Source of the DNA: Cordilura impudica
Taxonomy: Eukaryota; Arthropoda; Insecta; Diptera; Scathophagidae
Assembly (NCBI GenBank): GCA_963682025.1
Contig: OY821519.1
Span: 68,641,525-68,705,524 of the forward strand
Direction: 5' to 3'
DNA length: 64,000 nt
A program made the position numbers and the translations under genes. Each line of letters opens with the position of its first letter. Within the stretch, counting starts at the first letter, position 1. Below are positions 11,353-23,852 of this stretch, piece after piece. Below the pieces are notes generated by a model. That model was not told the DNA's origin and did no database searches. It saw only the letters and a program-made list of their open reading frames with translations.

Positions 11353-12383
11353 GTAAGTCTATCTATGATGAAATGGCAAACCCAACTAAACAAAAGGTAA
11401 CTATCAGCTGTTAAATCGGTTGTCAAATAAAGCAATATTACCAACTCAAAGTTGTGAACCGCTTATAAAAAAAACCCCTTTATAGTAGCCGGTTGTTAAA
11501 GTGCATAGCTCTATCGCATGTATGACAATTTCATTACCATGGGGAATAAGCAGATGCTGCAGAAGTCTTCTTTTCTTCAGAATCTGATTAGCTTTGAATA
11601 ATTTTTTTTTACCGTTAGATAGATTTCAAAATTTCTTTCTGATTTGAATTTGATTGCCCTCTTTTTAATTTCTAATTATAGCTAAAAGAAATCACTTATA
11701 AGTCATTTGATATTCTCTGTTCAAGGTTTCAATCGATAAGACCTTCGTGGTATATAAAAGTTTATCCGAATATGAGAATGATTGTTTTTACTTCATTCTA
11801 CGCAAATGTTGCGACTCAAATATTTCGATAAATAATAAATCATATCAGTAATAAAAGCAAGTATTTATAAATCGAATAACCGTAAAGTAAAAACCTTTTT
11901 GATAATAGATACAACTACTTAAATAACAATTTGATGATTATTCCAAACAATATCTCCATAATCTGTGAAATGTTACAAGCAGTGAAAAAAGGAAATACTT
12001 AACAGACAACAACAAAAAAAAAAGGACAAAATCTTGCAATACCAAAAACATCAAAAGAAAGAAAGCTGGTTAATTCCCAAATGTTGTATAAAATTATGTG
12101 TTGTAAGTGGAGGGATAACAATTTGTTACATTACATGCACGTACTTTGTAGTTGTTTGTTTTCGGTTTCTTATCAAATCTAACAAATCAGAAAATTGATT
12201 TTTGTTTTGGTTTTTTTTTTTTACAAAGTGCTTGTATGTTGTGGATTTCCATAGATTCATAAAGAATAAATGAGATAAAAAAAATTTTAAGAGAAACACT
12301 GCCATAGATAACTTTAGCAAAATAGAAATTAGATTTCAGACGGTGTTATCGACCATACGATACTCTACGATATGTATGGTGGT

Positions 12384-14561
12384 TAGGGTTTCCATTCTCG
12401 GTTATCGAGTACTGGGTTTATTCGACAAATTGATGGTAAGTTTATTATATTTAGTGAGGTTACGTGTAGTGTAGTTACAATTTAATTTTCTAAAATAGCC
12501 ATGTTAACCAAGAACTCAAATAAAAAGTGAAGTCTAGAATTTTTTTAATAAAAATAAAAATAATGAAGACGCAAAATGTTTGAAGTGTGGGAATGTCATC
12601 TTCTGTAAAGGATCATCCACAACCGCATTGATCAACCACTTAAAAAGACATGATATATTTATTAATAAAAAGCGAACTAGTTCAGAAAAACTTCCGATGA
12701 TATCCACTGGTTCCGATTGCGCCAAAAAAACTAGAACTGAACAAGGTAATTTATTCAATTAAGTGAAACGAGACTCGTTGGAGAAAATTTTAGCAAAATG
12801 TACTGCTGTAGATGGATTTTCATACATGCTATTAAAAATTCTTCAGCTCTAAAGGGATTTGTTCAATATCGCGGTTATGAAATGCCAAAAGGTGATACAT
12901 CCATCATGAATCACATTAAAGATTTTGCTGTACAGAAAAAACAGAACTTATCAAATACTTATCGACCTCGAGTTCAAAAAATAATGGACAAAAATTTAGT
13001 ATTACCATAGACGAATGGACAGGCAGAAATGTTTAACGATATTTGAACGTAACCTTACACAGCAAAAATAAAGCGCATGTCTTAGGTTTGATGCCAATTG
13101 GAGGTTCGTGTAATGCAGTTAAGTAGAAAAATTTGGTTGAAGAAAAATTGCTTTGCTTTGGTCTGAAATTTGCGGAAGACATTGTCGCTGCATGTGATGC
13201 AGTGATGCAAAAATATGGAAGGTTAATAGAAGCTATATGCCAACTTTGTTTCAATCATTCTATTCACCTAGCAGTAATTGATGTTTTTTATAAAAAAAAA
13301 AAATGTAAACGCAAACATAATTTTAAGTGAAAGTGATGATAATTATGACAGTGATGAAAACAGTGAAGAAAATCCCAGTAATTTGGATGCAAATGCAAAC
13401 ACAAATTTTGATAATGTTGAAGAAATAATTACTACTTTTAGACCAGATATAGGTAAAACATTAGCAAAAACCAGAACCGTTATTAAAAAAATTTAAAAAT
13501 TCACCAGTTAGGAACTCAATTTTCCAAAATTATGTCACAAACCACGAAGGCAAAAATTTGAGTTTGCTGTTGGATTGTAAAACCCGCTGGAATTCTCTTA
13601 TCCCAATGATTGAATGTTTCTTAAAATTGAAAGCATGTATCAAGAAAGCACTGAATGATATTGGTTGTTTCGATATTTATAAAGAGGAAAATGAGGTAGT
13701 TTTAGAAGAAATTTTAAAAATTATGAAACCAACTGAATTGGCTGTTAACGAATTAAGTAAAGAAAATGCTACGTTCTTAACTTCTGAAGGTGTTTTTAAA
13801 TTTTTGTTTGAAAAGTTTCGTGAAATTAATACAAGTTTAAGCAAAGAATTATTAACTGCATTAAAAACTCGAATGAACGACAGACGAAATGAAACAGTAA
13901 TAACGTTGTTACTATATCTCCAGTGTGGAAAAATGCCTCGTGCCAATGGTGATTTTACATATTCGTCAAAAATTGCAATATGTGAATTTGCAAATATTCT
14001 TTTGAATAAAATATATCCGGTTTCTGCTATTTCTGAAGAAGCTGGTAGTGACAGCGTATCAACAGATGATTGCTTCGCAATAGAAGAAACGGATACAAAT
14101 GAGCTTAATCATGTTAGTTCTAATACTGGAAAAAATATAAGAGACTTAAAATCAGATTTTAAAATATTAGATGGAACCAAAAAGCGTACGGAGAATCTTG
14201 AACGATTTACGAGGCCTTATTAACTATAAAACCAACATCTACCGCTACAGAAAGGGTTTTCTCAACAGCAGGAAATTTCTTGACCAAAATGAGAAGCCGC
14301 TTAAACTTCGAATCGTTAGATGCAATAATTTTCTTAAAGTATTATTTTTTAAATAAAGATAAATAATTCTATACTCTTCTCATCAATTATATACTCTTTT
14401 TTATACTCTATAGTCTATAATAAATTAAAAATATAAAAATATATGAATTACAAATATGTTTTTTTGTTTGAAATACTCGGTTAACCGAGTACTCGGTTAA
14501 TTTTCCTTACAGCCACTCGAAAACTCGGTTAGTTGATTTTGCCGAGTAATTGGAAACCCTA
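12384..14561 (+). mobile_element. hAT transposon with perfect 8-bp duplication
   Basis: The left end is TAGGGTTTCCATTCTCGG and the right end is the inverted complement of TAGGGTTTCCAATTACTCGG. ATGGTGGT flanks both sides exactly (12376-12383 and 14562-14569). An 8-bp duplication and short inverted repeats are hAT hallmarks. CTCGGTTA-type subterminal repeats lie near both ends, as expected of transposase binding sites. The element is 2,178 bp, shorter than most autonomous hATs, and carries one broken transposase. Confidence 0.9.
12561..14366 (+). pseudogene. hAT transposase, frameshifted
   Basis: hAT transposases cut and join DNA with an RNase H-type DDE site. Seen here in order: a BED zinc finger (CLKCG... 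HLKRHD) near 12570-12650; an IDEWTGR-like block near 13010; a CDAVMQKYG and CFNHSIHLA segment around 13190-13275; an acidic linker; the intact stretch 13558-14223 with CKTRWNS (the family's CxTRWNS signature); and the C-terminal dimerisation block from 14220 containing ATERVFSTAGNFLTK and SLDAIIFLKYYF. At least four frame changes separate these parts, so no full-length protein can be made. It is an Ac-like, ZBED-type hAT. The homopolymer-rich breaks look like decay, though sequencing error at A-runs cannot be excluded. Confidence 0.85.
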
Positions 14562-14569
14562 ATGGTGGT

Positions 14570-15103
14570 ACATATTTTAAACAAAAACTTTTAAATATCA
14601 ATATCCGTATTCATAATTAAATTCTAGTAAGAGCTTAGTTTATAACTTTATTAGTAGGGTATAAAAGGAGCACTCGGTTTATAGTGTCAGAAAATCTATG
14701 CCAAAATCTCAGAACGGAAGATACTAAAGTTGTAGGTAATCGCTTGTGAATCTTTAAACAGGTTTTTCTCAAAACAAAATTTTTCGGGAGTAATTTTTAT
14801 TCGATTCTCATGCTAAAAGCTTGTAAAATTCTCTTCAATATAATTCAAATAAACCTGGAACTTTATTTTGAATCTTTATTTACATCTAAAACACTAGGCC
14901 ATATTAGCTTAAACAAAATAAATAAACTGGAATATAATATACTTGGCCATAAAAAACTCATAAGAATTCCATTTTATTTATTTGCAAAAAAAAAAAATTG
15001 TTCAGCTATACCAAATTTTTCCAAGCAACAAGCGCAAAACAGTACACCAAGATGCACTAAAATACTCGAATATAAATAAAATTTTTTTTTACTTTTAATG
15101 GTG
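14570..15103. other. AT-rich spacer
   Basis: No gene or repeat recognised. A 90-codon frame at 14810 has no family resemblance. Confidence 0.4.
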
Positions 15104-15108
15104 CGTGG

Positions 15109-15147
15109 CACTGTGGCTGAAATTTTGATTTCATTGCCCAAAAGTCT
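15109..15147 (+). repeat. candidate left end of Transib A
   Basis: CACTGTG at 15109 is followed by exactly 23 bp and then CAAAAGTCT. It is preceded by CGTGG, a GC-rich 5-mer of the kind Transib duplicates. Its distance to the transposase (~900 bp once R1 copy 6 is removed) equals that in Transib D. No matching right end with CGTGG was found, so this is tentative. Confidence 0.35.
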
Positions 15148-15926
15148 AATTTTTTTTGTCACCGACTTTTAAAATTTTAACACCTTTTTGTAGCTAATAT
15201 ATCCAGATTAAGGTAGCCAAAAAATTAGGTTAAACTATTGCTAATTATGGGCGTGGCATGCTGTCAAACTCAACTTTTTTTTTAATTTCAGAAAAAGGTA
15301 ATTTTTTTTTTGTTTTTTTTATCAAAAATAAATGGTTACTCGGAAGCTATAATCGATAATGACCTGCGATCTTTATTATAATGTTGGTAGGATTATAGTC
15401 TTTAGTTGTTGTAAGTGGTTAAACCTCTACGGTTTAATATTAGGGGCGCTATGAATTATTTATGAAACTACATACTATATTTTTTTTTTCTCAAATTTCA
15501 ACTTTAGTGGAATAGAACTTCTAGGGAAAAAAAGAGAACAAGAAACGTATACCACCCGGAGAAAGGTGAAAGTGTCCTCTTTAACCCTATATATACTTTT
15601 GACGACTCGTGAGTAGAACACTTTTCTAATTTTTATGAAATTACTCTAAAAAAAATCAAATTACGATAATTTAAACTATAAGTACTCGTATAAAATGGTG
15701 CATTAAATTTGTGCTTTAGGTATATTATAGCTTAAAATAGTCATTACTTGTTCTATTACCATAATATATTTGTAAGTAAGAATGTCAATACACAGAGGAT
15801 GTAATTCATTAGTAACCTGGTTTTTTTTTATTATCATACCTTTTTTATACCTTTTTATTTTACCTAACAGTGCACTAATGCAAGTAGTAAAGAAAACACA
15901 CACAGGTAATTCATTTATATAGTGGG

Positions 15927-16709
15927 TTTTTATACCCTATACCACTATGTGGTTTGGGTATAACGACTTTGTGCTGCTGTTTGTAACAACCAAAAATATT
16001 TGACCTAGACCCATCTTTAATTATACCGATCGAATTAGAATCACTTTCTGAGTTGATTTAACAATGTCCGTCCGTCCGTCCGTCCGTCTGTGTGTCCATG
16101 TAAACCTTGTAATCAAACTGCAGGTCGCAACTATGAATATATTTTGATGAAATTTGGTATATAAGCTTTTATCGGCCATGGGATGAACGCTATTGAAATT
16201 GGTGAGAATCGGTCCATGTTCAGACCTAGGCCCCATACAAATTACCCCTATGAAATCGACATAAATTGCCATAAGATCCAAATTGTCATATAGATCTTAC
16301 TCAAATTGGGTTTGTATGCGTTCATTACATCCATTAATGAGTAGTCCAAAAATGATCCCTTTGGCCCCATATAGAGTTGCTTCCCGATCTTCACCTAAAT
16401 CTATTAAAAAACAAAAATATTGCACTGATTCTTCTCAAATTTTGTTTGTACATATTTTTGCAAAATACAAGAGACTTTACCAAACATGATCAGGATCGGT
16501 CCATTTTTGGACCTAGTCCCTATATAGATATAGCATCCGATATGAACTTTTTCATATCTGCAGCCAAAAAAATTAATAAAAATCCCACTCAAATTTGGTT
16601 TTTGCTTATTTTCTATGTCCAGTTAGTTGGGCCTAAGAGATAGGGTTTCTAAACGCATGGTATAGGGTATCGTATAGTCGGTCTAGACCGAATATAATTT
16701 TCTTACTTG
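15927..16709 (+). repeat. R1 repeat copy 6
   Basis: Near-consensus full-length copy with ATACCC hairpin, five GTCC units plus GTCT, and a 3' palindrome with a single change, ending ACTTG before TTT. It lies in the 5' non-coding part of Transib A. Confidence 0.75.
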
Positions 16710-16799
16710 TTTATCTATTATTTTAGGTAATGGTGCACTAATGCCATTTTCTTACCATTTTATTTTACCTAGAAACATAGTATGATGGCTTATGAAAAG

Positions 16800-18856
16800 G
16801 CTTATAAGAAAGCGACATTTGAATACAAACTCAATTGCTCTAGTATATTTCAACATTAACAGTCGCAAAAAAATATAGAGAGCTTCAGTTATAAAGAACT
16901 GGCCAAGAGTATTTTAGAAACAAAAATCAGGAAGATGGTCTTACTTACGTTAAAATAAAATTAAACTTAAATTCGTGTAGCACCGAAATACAAGAGCAAT
17001 TATCTAATTTCGTCAAAGCACTAAAAAACGCTACAAAGAAGTTAGCTACAGTAAACAAAATTTTTATATAAAAAGTGCAAACTGGTTAGAAACCCAACTT
17101 ACTGTCGCTGGAGAAACAGCAAAGCAAGGTAAGGCTGGAAGACCACGCAAATCATTGGACAACTGCAGCGATAGATTTAAGAGGCGGAAACTTAAAGATG
17201 TTAACGATAAAATTGGTTGTACAAATATAAAAGAATCTTTCCTACATCAATTACGATCACAGAACCAATTAACAAAAGTGGATATCATTGAAAAAGTTGT
17301 TAAAGCTAGTCCAGTGAGAACAAAATGGATTCTTAAAAGTATACCAACTCCGAGCGATGCACAACAGTTCACAAATGAGGAGGCATTAGCATTATTTCTG
17401 GATTCGAAATTAACAAAACAGCAAAATATTCAGCTCAGATTGCGGGCGATTGAAAAAGGCTCAAATACGTATCCAGCATATCATCATATCAAAGGACACT
17501 ATCACAATCACACCAATTTCGACAGAGGTACAACCACAATCTCTATCTGATCACACAGCCGAACGCTTGCTACAACCAATAAAAGGAAATGAGTTAAAGA
17601 AATATGGAAACACAAAGTTAATTCTTTTTTGTAAATGGGGATGTGATGGTTCTTCGGGACAAAAACAATACAAACAAGTAGTATGTGAAAATATTTCGGA
17701 CTCAGATATGTTCATGGTATCATTTGTACCATTGCGTTTGAAAAAGATTTTGGAAGATTGAGAGCCTGCGACTAGTACAACGCAAACAAAAGATATTTTG
17801 AAAAATGAAACACCATCTTCTACGAAATACTGCAGGCCAATCAAATTTGAATTCAAAAAGGAAACTCATGATGCCATTAACGAAGAAGTTACTGATATCA
17901 TGGTCCAAATTGCAACACTACAGCCATTAAAATTACAGTTAGATGGGCAGCAAATTGAAGTAAGCTACCAATTAATGCTGACATTGATAAGTAGGCCAGG
18001 CTTTGACTAACACCAAGGCTGCATCCAGCAGCATCATAGCCCAAGCAACATCAAGCCAATTAAACCAAGTCCCGACAAAATCATTAGATAATACCGATGC
18101 ATATGAATTTGGATTATCACCACTACATGCAAGAATGCGATTTATGGAACACATACTAAAAATAAGTTATGATGTGGATTTCGGTTCTTCAGGATCAATA
18201 AGAAACAACAAAATCAACAAGGAGTTAAGAAGTTCAAAAAAGAAACATATTCAAGATGAATACCGCAAATTTGGATTGATTTTAGATCAGCCAAAACAAG
18301 AGTCAGGCAATACAAATGATGGCAATACCGCAAGAAGATTCTTTTCAGATCCAGAAACAGCATCTCAAATAACAGCAGTGGATTTAAACTTTATTTTCAG
18401 ATTTAAAATAATCCTAGAAGTACTTGCGTGCAATGAATAAATTGACTCTAGAAAATTTGGAGATTATGCTAAGGATAATGCAAAAATATATACAACCAAG
18501 TACCCATGGACAAATATGTCTGCAACAGTTCACAAAATCCTTTATCATGCAGAAGATGTCATTAAATATCATTTAATGCCACTTGGAGATCTATCAGAGG
18601 AGGCTGAGGAAAAAACGAATAAAAACTACAGATTTTATAGAGGGCACAGTACTAGAAAATTTCACGAAATTCCTCAAATGAAGATCTACTTAATATATTA
18701 TTGGCAACGTCAGATCCATTCATCTCCAGTAATCGAAATCAATGGAAAGTAGAACATCGGGATTTAGATGAAGAATTCAAAAAACTACTAAAGAACAGAA
18801 GTAACACAGAACAAAATAATGAATATTTGCAATCAATATTTGAATCAAATGAATAA
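16800..18856 (+). pseudogene. Transib A transposase, broken
   Basis: Transib transposases are the relatives of the RAG1 core. Visible in order: a GRPRKS stretch at ~17140; a KASPVRTKWILKSIPTP block; the first catalytic Asp in KWGCDGSSGQKQYKQ near 17640; FEFKKETHD near 17850; a SPLHARMRFMEHILK segment near 18115; GNTNDGNTARRFF near 18310; and HKILYHAEDVI then GDLSEEAEEKTNKNYRFYRG near 18530-18640, which holds the likely third catalytic Glu. Frames change near 17530, a stop follows LKKILED at 17759, the region around the second Asp (~17985) is destroyed, and there are further breaks. It is interrupted at 18857 by an R2/Helitron complex. It encodes no working protein. Confidence 0.82.
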
Positions 18857-18869
18857 TCTATAATATTAA

Positions 18870-20217
18870 CTAGCTGAACCCGGTGTACTTCGCTACCCCT
18901 CATCGTTATAAAATAAAACAAAATAAAAAAAAATATTTATACATTAACAAAATATTATTTATTTAATTTAGAATTAATTATTGCAATGCTTTAGGATGTA
19001 CAATATTTTTAGTTTGTCCATCTGGAGCATAAACATATAAGTCGGTGGGTTTCCTTGCACGTGAGCATGCAACATTAAGCTGTCCATGCGAGAAACATGG
19101 ATTTGCTAAATTTAAGCCCCAAACTTGAAGGGATTGACCTTGAGCTTTGTTAACAGTCATCGCAAACGCTAATCGAACAGGAAACTGTAATCGTTTGAAG
19201 TCGAATGGTAAATCAGTTGGGATCATTGGAATGCGTGGCAAAAGTACATCTGTTCCTTTATATTTTCCTGTTATAATGATCGCTTCTATTAAATTATTTA
19301 GCATTTTTTTACTGCAAGTCGAGTGCCATTGCAAAGCCGTTGTAGCACATGTGGTAGAAAGTCTGGCACATCAATAATCGAATATAAAAAATTGGGTGTA
19401 GTGAGTGAAAGTTTCACACTGTGAAAGTTTAAGGAAGAATGGTGTACAGGTCTGGCTTCCTGCAAATCGGAAACAAAGGGACGTGGCCCGCCGATTTTCG
19501 CATGGAATGTATACCTATTTAAGAAAACACCTTATTAAGCAAATCAATCCATGCCAAATATTGAGTTATATGGGCGGGGCCTCGCCCCTTTGTCCACTAA
19601 CAATTTTATATAATCAATGGCTTAATAGAAGTTATTATGGATTTTAATTTTTCTAAAAAGGGAGTGGTCCCGCCCAGTTTTCTTGTAGTATTATTTCTAT
19701 TAATTTCAATACGATATACATACCAAATATCATCACTGTAGGTTAAAAAATGGCCGAGATATGACGATTTTAAATTTTGGGTTATATGGGCGGGACCACG
19801 ACCCTTTGCCCACTAACAACTTTATATAGTTAGGGACTTAGTATTTCGCAAAAATATCCTTTTGTGAAAATTTCATGACGATTCTTCCAGTATTTTAGAA
19901 GATATTACGATATTTTATTTTTCTAAAAAGGGGCGTGGTCCCGCCCACTTTTCTTCTGGTATGTATTTCTATTCATGCCAATACCATATATACCAAATAT
20001 GACCGCTGTAGGTCAAAAAATTTCCGATATATGACGATTTAAAGTTTTGGGTTATATGGGCGTGGAACCGCCCCTTTGTCCAATCAAAAATTTATATAGC
20101 CTATTATTCCTTCCAGAGTCACAGTAACACGCTGTGAAAATTTCAGAAGATCGGTTCAGGGGTTTGGCCTCCTATAAAGCACAAACAAACACATTCATTT
20201 TTATATATGTATATAGA
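18870..20217 (-). mobile_element. deleted Helitron with helicase remnant
   Basis: On the minus strand the element starts TCTATATACATATATAAAAA at 20217 (A outside) and ends GGGTTCAGCTAG at 18870 (T outside), the canonical TC...CTAG Helitron ends. The 5' two thirds is non-coding, with repeated GGGCGGGACC/GCCCACTTTT words. The 3' third holds a helicase C-terminus. At 1.35 kb it has lost Rep and most of the helicase, so it is non-autonomous. Confidence 0.75.
18978..19334 (-). pseudogene. Helitron Pif1-like helicase, C-terminal fragment
   Basis: About 118 codons show the late helicase motifs of Helitron RepHel: FKRLQFPVRLAFAMTVNKAQ, QGQSL, CFSHGQLNVACSRARK and DLYVYAPDGQTKNIV. The AMTxNKaQGQSL and GQLxVACSR blocks are the SF1B (Pif1-like) motifs V/VI region. 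The N-terminal Rep and Walker A parts are absent. It lies inside the deleted Helitron and points towards its CTAG end, as in autonomous elements. Confidence 0.85.
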
Positions 20218-20823
20218 TTGAAAGCAGATTAATTATAATTTAAGGTAAAATGGGGCGAAAAAGGGGGATTTGGCAATAAAAAAACGTATGGCTACCTTAC
20301 CTGTAGATAAAAAGTGTATAAAACTTTAGGTAAATACATATTACAAAAAAAGTATTTTGTATAGCAAACATTGTTAGTGGTATAAGTAAGTATCTGAATT
20401 AAAAAAAAAAGGGGGCAGTGAAGTGGACGTGGTTCATAGTTATATGGCGACGTTAACAGTATTAAGAGCAATGTACTAATCGGTTGGAAGGAACAAATTT
20501 GTGCAGAGAACAAAAAGTTTAAAACTTTCAAACAAAATTTGGCGTGAAAAGAGGCGTGAAAGGGGGCGTGGCGTAAGAAATGTTTATTTCTACCTCGCCT
20601 GGAGTATAATGTGTATACAATTTGATGTAAATCTGTTAAAAACTATATGGGAGCAATTACATAATTTTAAAAAAGTGGGCGTAAAAGTGGGCGTGTCGAA
20701 AAAAAAGTACCCTATTAATCATGCCAGAAACCCAGTTAAATGCTGTGAAAATTTCAGGAAGATCGGTCCAGAGGTTTGGTCTCCTATAAGGTACAAACAA
20801 ACAAATAAACAAACACACATTCC

Positions 20824-20867
<44 letters not shown>
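20218..20867 (-). mobile_element. second Helitron 5' fragment plus (TA)n
   Basis: GGGGGCGTGG words, then CAGGAAGATCGGTCCAGAGG, then TAAGGTACAAACAAAC and a long (TA) run. On the minus strand this is the usual 5' region of such Helitrons. It has no coding sequence and its 3' end is missing. Confidence 0.5.
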
Positions 20868-20868
<1 letters not shown>

Positions 20869-21692
20869 CTTGTGACCGATGTTTTGTTCTACCGGTTTGT
20901 CCCTATTTTGACCAAACGTATATTATTTGATAGGTATTTCTTTTTAGCCGTTTTGCAGATTTAGAGATTTTTAAATTTTTTTTCCTTTATTTTGAGAAAA
21001 TTGCATTTAACACATACATGCTACTAACACATACATAAAATTATACATACGCTATGTGTGTTTTATTAAATTTGTTAATGAGTTTGCTATCTTCATTCAC
21101 AATAATAATACACCAGAAAAGTGTTGGTTTGTGAATTGGCTAAGTTGAAAAATAAAGCTGCCTAGAAATTGCACTCGAATTTCGAGCTAGTAATTATAAT
21201 TGCCTTTCATGTTATTTAAAAACGAAAAACATTGTATTAGTAAAAAATAATACTAAACAGAACCTCCCATTGTTAAAAATGCTATTAAAATCTGTTGCAG
21301 TTTCTATTTTTAAAAGGTTTTTTTACCCACTAGTGTTTTAATAAATAAGAAAGATTCAAAAAGTAAAAACCTTTATATTCATATCAAAATCAGAATCATT
21401 GTGCCAAGGTTCAGCAGATTTGGTTTGCTGAAATTAACAAATTTGAGAGCAAAAATTATAAATTTTTCTGTAGTTTGTAAAAGCAAGACTTTTAGATAAT
21501 ATTACTTACATTTTTTTAAGTGTAAATATTCTTTGAGTGTAAACAAATTTGCAAATTTGACAGCAAAAAATTTTTAATATATCAGTAGTAATGCAAAATT
21601 TCCAGTTGATTTTACTTTTTTTTTTCAAGAGTAAAAACTTTTTTGAGTGTAAACATTATAAAACATCCCATTATTACAAAAAATGCTTACAA

Positions 21693-22008
21693 TCTATAGT
21701 ATTAATAGGCTAGGCGATTTCTTGTGACCGATGTTTTGTTCTACCGTTTTATCCCGATTTTGACCAAACATATATTTTTTGAAAGATATTTCTTTTTAGC
21801 TGTCCCCAGATTTACAGATTTCTAAAATTTTCCCTTTATTTTGAATAAATTCCATATAAAGTTGCGTGTTTATTAAATTTGTTAATGTGTTTGTTAATGA
21901 GTTTGTCATCTTCATGCACAATAATAATAAACCAAAAAAATGTTGGTTTGTGAATTGGCTAAGTTGAAAGTTGCCTAGAAATTGCACTCGAAATTCGAGC
22001 GCTAGATT
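21693..22008 (+). mobile_element. R2 Helitron
   Basis: TCTATAGTATTAATAGG start after A. The 3' hairpin is CTCGAAATTCGAG. The terminus is rearranged (CTAGATTCCAGCG instead of CTGGAATCTGCTAG). About 315 bp, internally deleted. Confidence 0.65.
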
Positions 22009-22255
22009 CCAGCGTTGTTATTAAAATCCAAATATGACATTTTTTAATAAATAAAAAAATAAAAAACCCGCATTTCACGATAAAATTTAAAAAAAAATTA
22101 AAAGTTCAAATTTGACCTAGAATCCTTAAAAAGTGCTCAATCAATTTTAATGAAATTAAAACTGACTCAAGTTCAACTATCTATCCATTAAAAAAATTGC
22201 TAAAATATTTTGATCGGTTCAAAAGTTACAGAATTTTGGCCAATGAAAAACGCTT

Positions 22256-22500
22256 TTCAGCTATTGTGCGGCGGAGTCATAGGTCCACATGTCCTCTAAA
22301 ATGAAGTGCAGAATGTTATTGGCAACGGTGAACAGTACAGCGAAATGATTTCACGTTTTTTCGTACCTCTATATGCTGGACGGAATCACATGTCATACAG
22401 CGCACGCTACAATTAATTTACTCAAATAAACTTTTGATGTTAATTGTCTGCCAAAATCATGCGATTTAACACTTGAGCACCATCAACATATTTAGACATT
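22256..22500 (+). pseudogene. mariner-like transposase scrap
   Basis: The translated piece GGVIGPHVL followed by VIGNGEQYSEMISRFFVPL matches the GGIIGP-F--, VTVNGDRY and FF-P blocks of the IS630/mariner family seen intact at 38.9 kb. Stops and frameshifts throughout, and only the central part is present. Confidence 0.55.
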
Positions 22501-22607
22501 AATGGCATAGCATTATCTCTTCAATAAACCCAGTTTAATTGATATTAAAAATATTTTTGTGTGCTTTATTTTGATTTAAATTTCTGTAACTCTAAAAAAA
22601 ACACCCT

Positions 22608-22850
22608 TTATGTGTTTTTGCGAAAAATAAGTGGCTTTATCAAGTATTTTCCTGAACGGTTCAATTTTCGACCTAGTTCCCATGTAGAAATAGCATTCGA
22701 TGAGAACTTCTTGATATCGGCAGGAATAAATTTATAACAATGTCACTAAAATTTTGTTTATGCTCAATTTCTATATCCAATTAGTTCGACCTAAGACCCT
22801 TGCTCTAAACTCATTATATAGGATATCGTATCTTGTATAATTTTTAAGTA
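22608..22850 (+). repeat. R1 3'-half remnant
   Basis: GCGAAAAATAAGTGGCTTTA, CGACCTAGTTCCCATGTAGA, ATAGCATTCGATGAGAAC and TATATCCAATTAGTTCGACC follow R1 order. The final palindrome is lost. Confidence 0.55.
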
Positions 22851-23852
22851 CTGAAATGAAAAAAAAAAGATTTTATGAAAATCGTTAAAATACCATATCC
22901 CAAACCGGGTGCATCCCTCAAAATGCACTGTGCTAACCAAAAGAAAAAAGACAACGTTTGTAATTACTAAACAAAAACAGCTTGGACAAAACCAGTATGT
23001 AGGGTATTAAAATTCGTATTCCTATAAACTATATTTGAAAATTCAATAACATATCATTAGTTCTCAAAGTAATGATAAAAATCTACCCTCATCATTTCAT
23101 TATAACTTTTGTATGTAATTGTGTACCTTCAAAGATACAACTAAAGAAATTTTTAAGTAACGTATAAAATATAATAATTGTGATCTGAATTTTTTGCATG
23201 AATTGCTATCATCCCTGTTAGTTGCAAACAAAAATTGTCAGCGAGATACGAGCGAGTAGTAAGCAAAATCAAAATACATTTGACACTTTTTGTTTTGTAC
23301 TTGCGAAATGTGATAATTTTTTTTTTCTAAGCAGATTGTATGTTTGAATGTATTCGTATATCCTGCTGGGTATTTAGCTGCTTTTCTCTTTTGTTACCGT
23401 TTGCCATACTGACTGACTGACTGACAAAGAAATGATTGCCAAAGATAAATCTTAACACCTTCTACAATACATCACATAAATTACATTCTTTTGGATTTAT
23501 CCACTGGGTGCCTTCAATATTAGATATTTTCGTTATTGTTGTTTTTGTTGATGTTAAGAGACGTTTTTGTTTTCGAAATTTCATTTTCAATACTAGTGAG
23601 GATTAAATTATTCCAGTGGAATAATTACTAACAAAATATTTATGTTTGCACAAATAAAAAGATATTATGGTGGTTAATGACAAAACGCAAAGTGAATTTA
23701 AATTTGCATTTTTTAGATACAAAATCAAGCAAATGTAGATCTTTTAGAAAACAATTATAAATGAAATTAAATTTCTCATTTTTATAAATACAAATTAGTG
23801 ATGAGTTCATGGATACAGTTCAGCTTTGAATCAATTTAAAAAATTTTGCTAA
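22851..23852. other. no gene recognised
   Basis: AT-rich. It contains a short GACT run (GACTGACTGACTGAC near 23410) and a CACTGTG word at 22928 without a partner. No ORF of interest. Confidence 0.4.

Larger units (their letters stand above)
18857..21190 (+). mobile_element. R2 Helitron split by Helitron fragments
   Basis: The first 13 bp of R2 (TCTATAATATTAA) are at 18857-18869. The remainder, from TTCTTGTGACCGATG to CTCGAATTTCGAG-CTAG, is at 20868-21190. The middle 2 kb is other Helitron DNA. About 16 bp of R2 are missing at the junction and about 12 bp near the 3' end. The outer junctions are A before TC and T after CTAG, as expected. Confidence 0.6.

Noticed and set aside
20501..20875. 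124-codon plus-strand frame ending in IYIYIY
   Set aside because: It runs through Helitron non-coding repeats and a (TA)n tract.
21400..21425. CATTGTG as right end of Transib A
   Set aside because: Weak similarity to the candidate left end and a flank (CCAAG) that does not match CGTGG.
22928..22934. CACTGTG word as a Transib end
   Set aside because: No partner end, no 5-bp duplication and no Transib coding sequence nearby.
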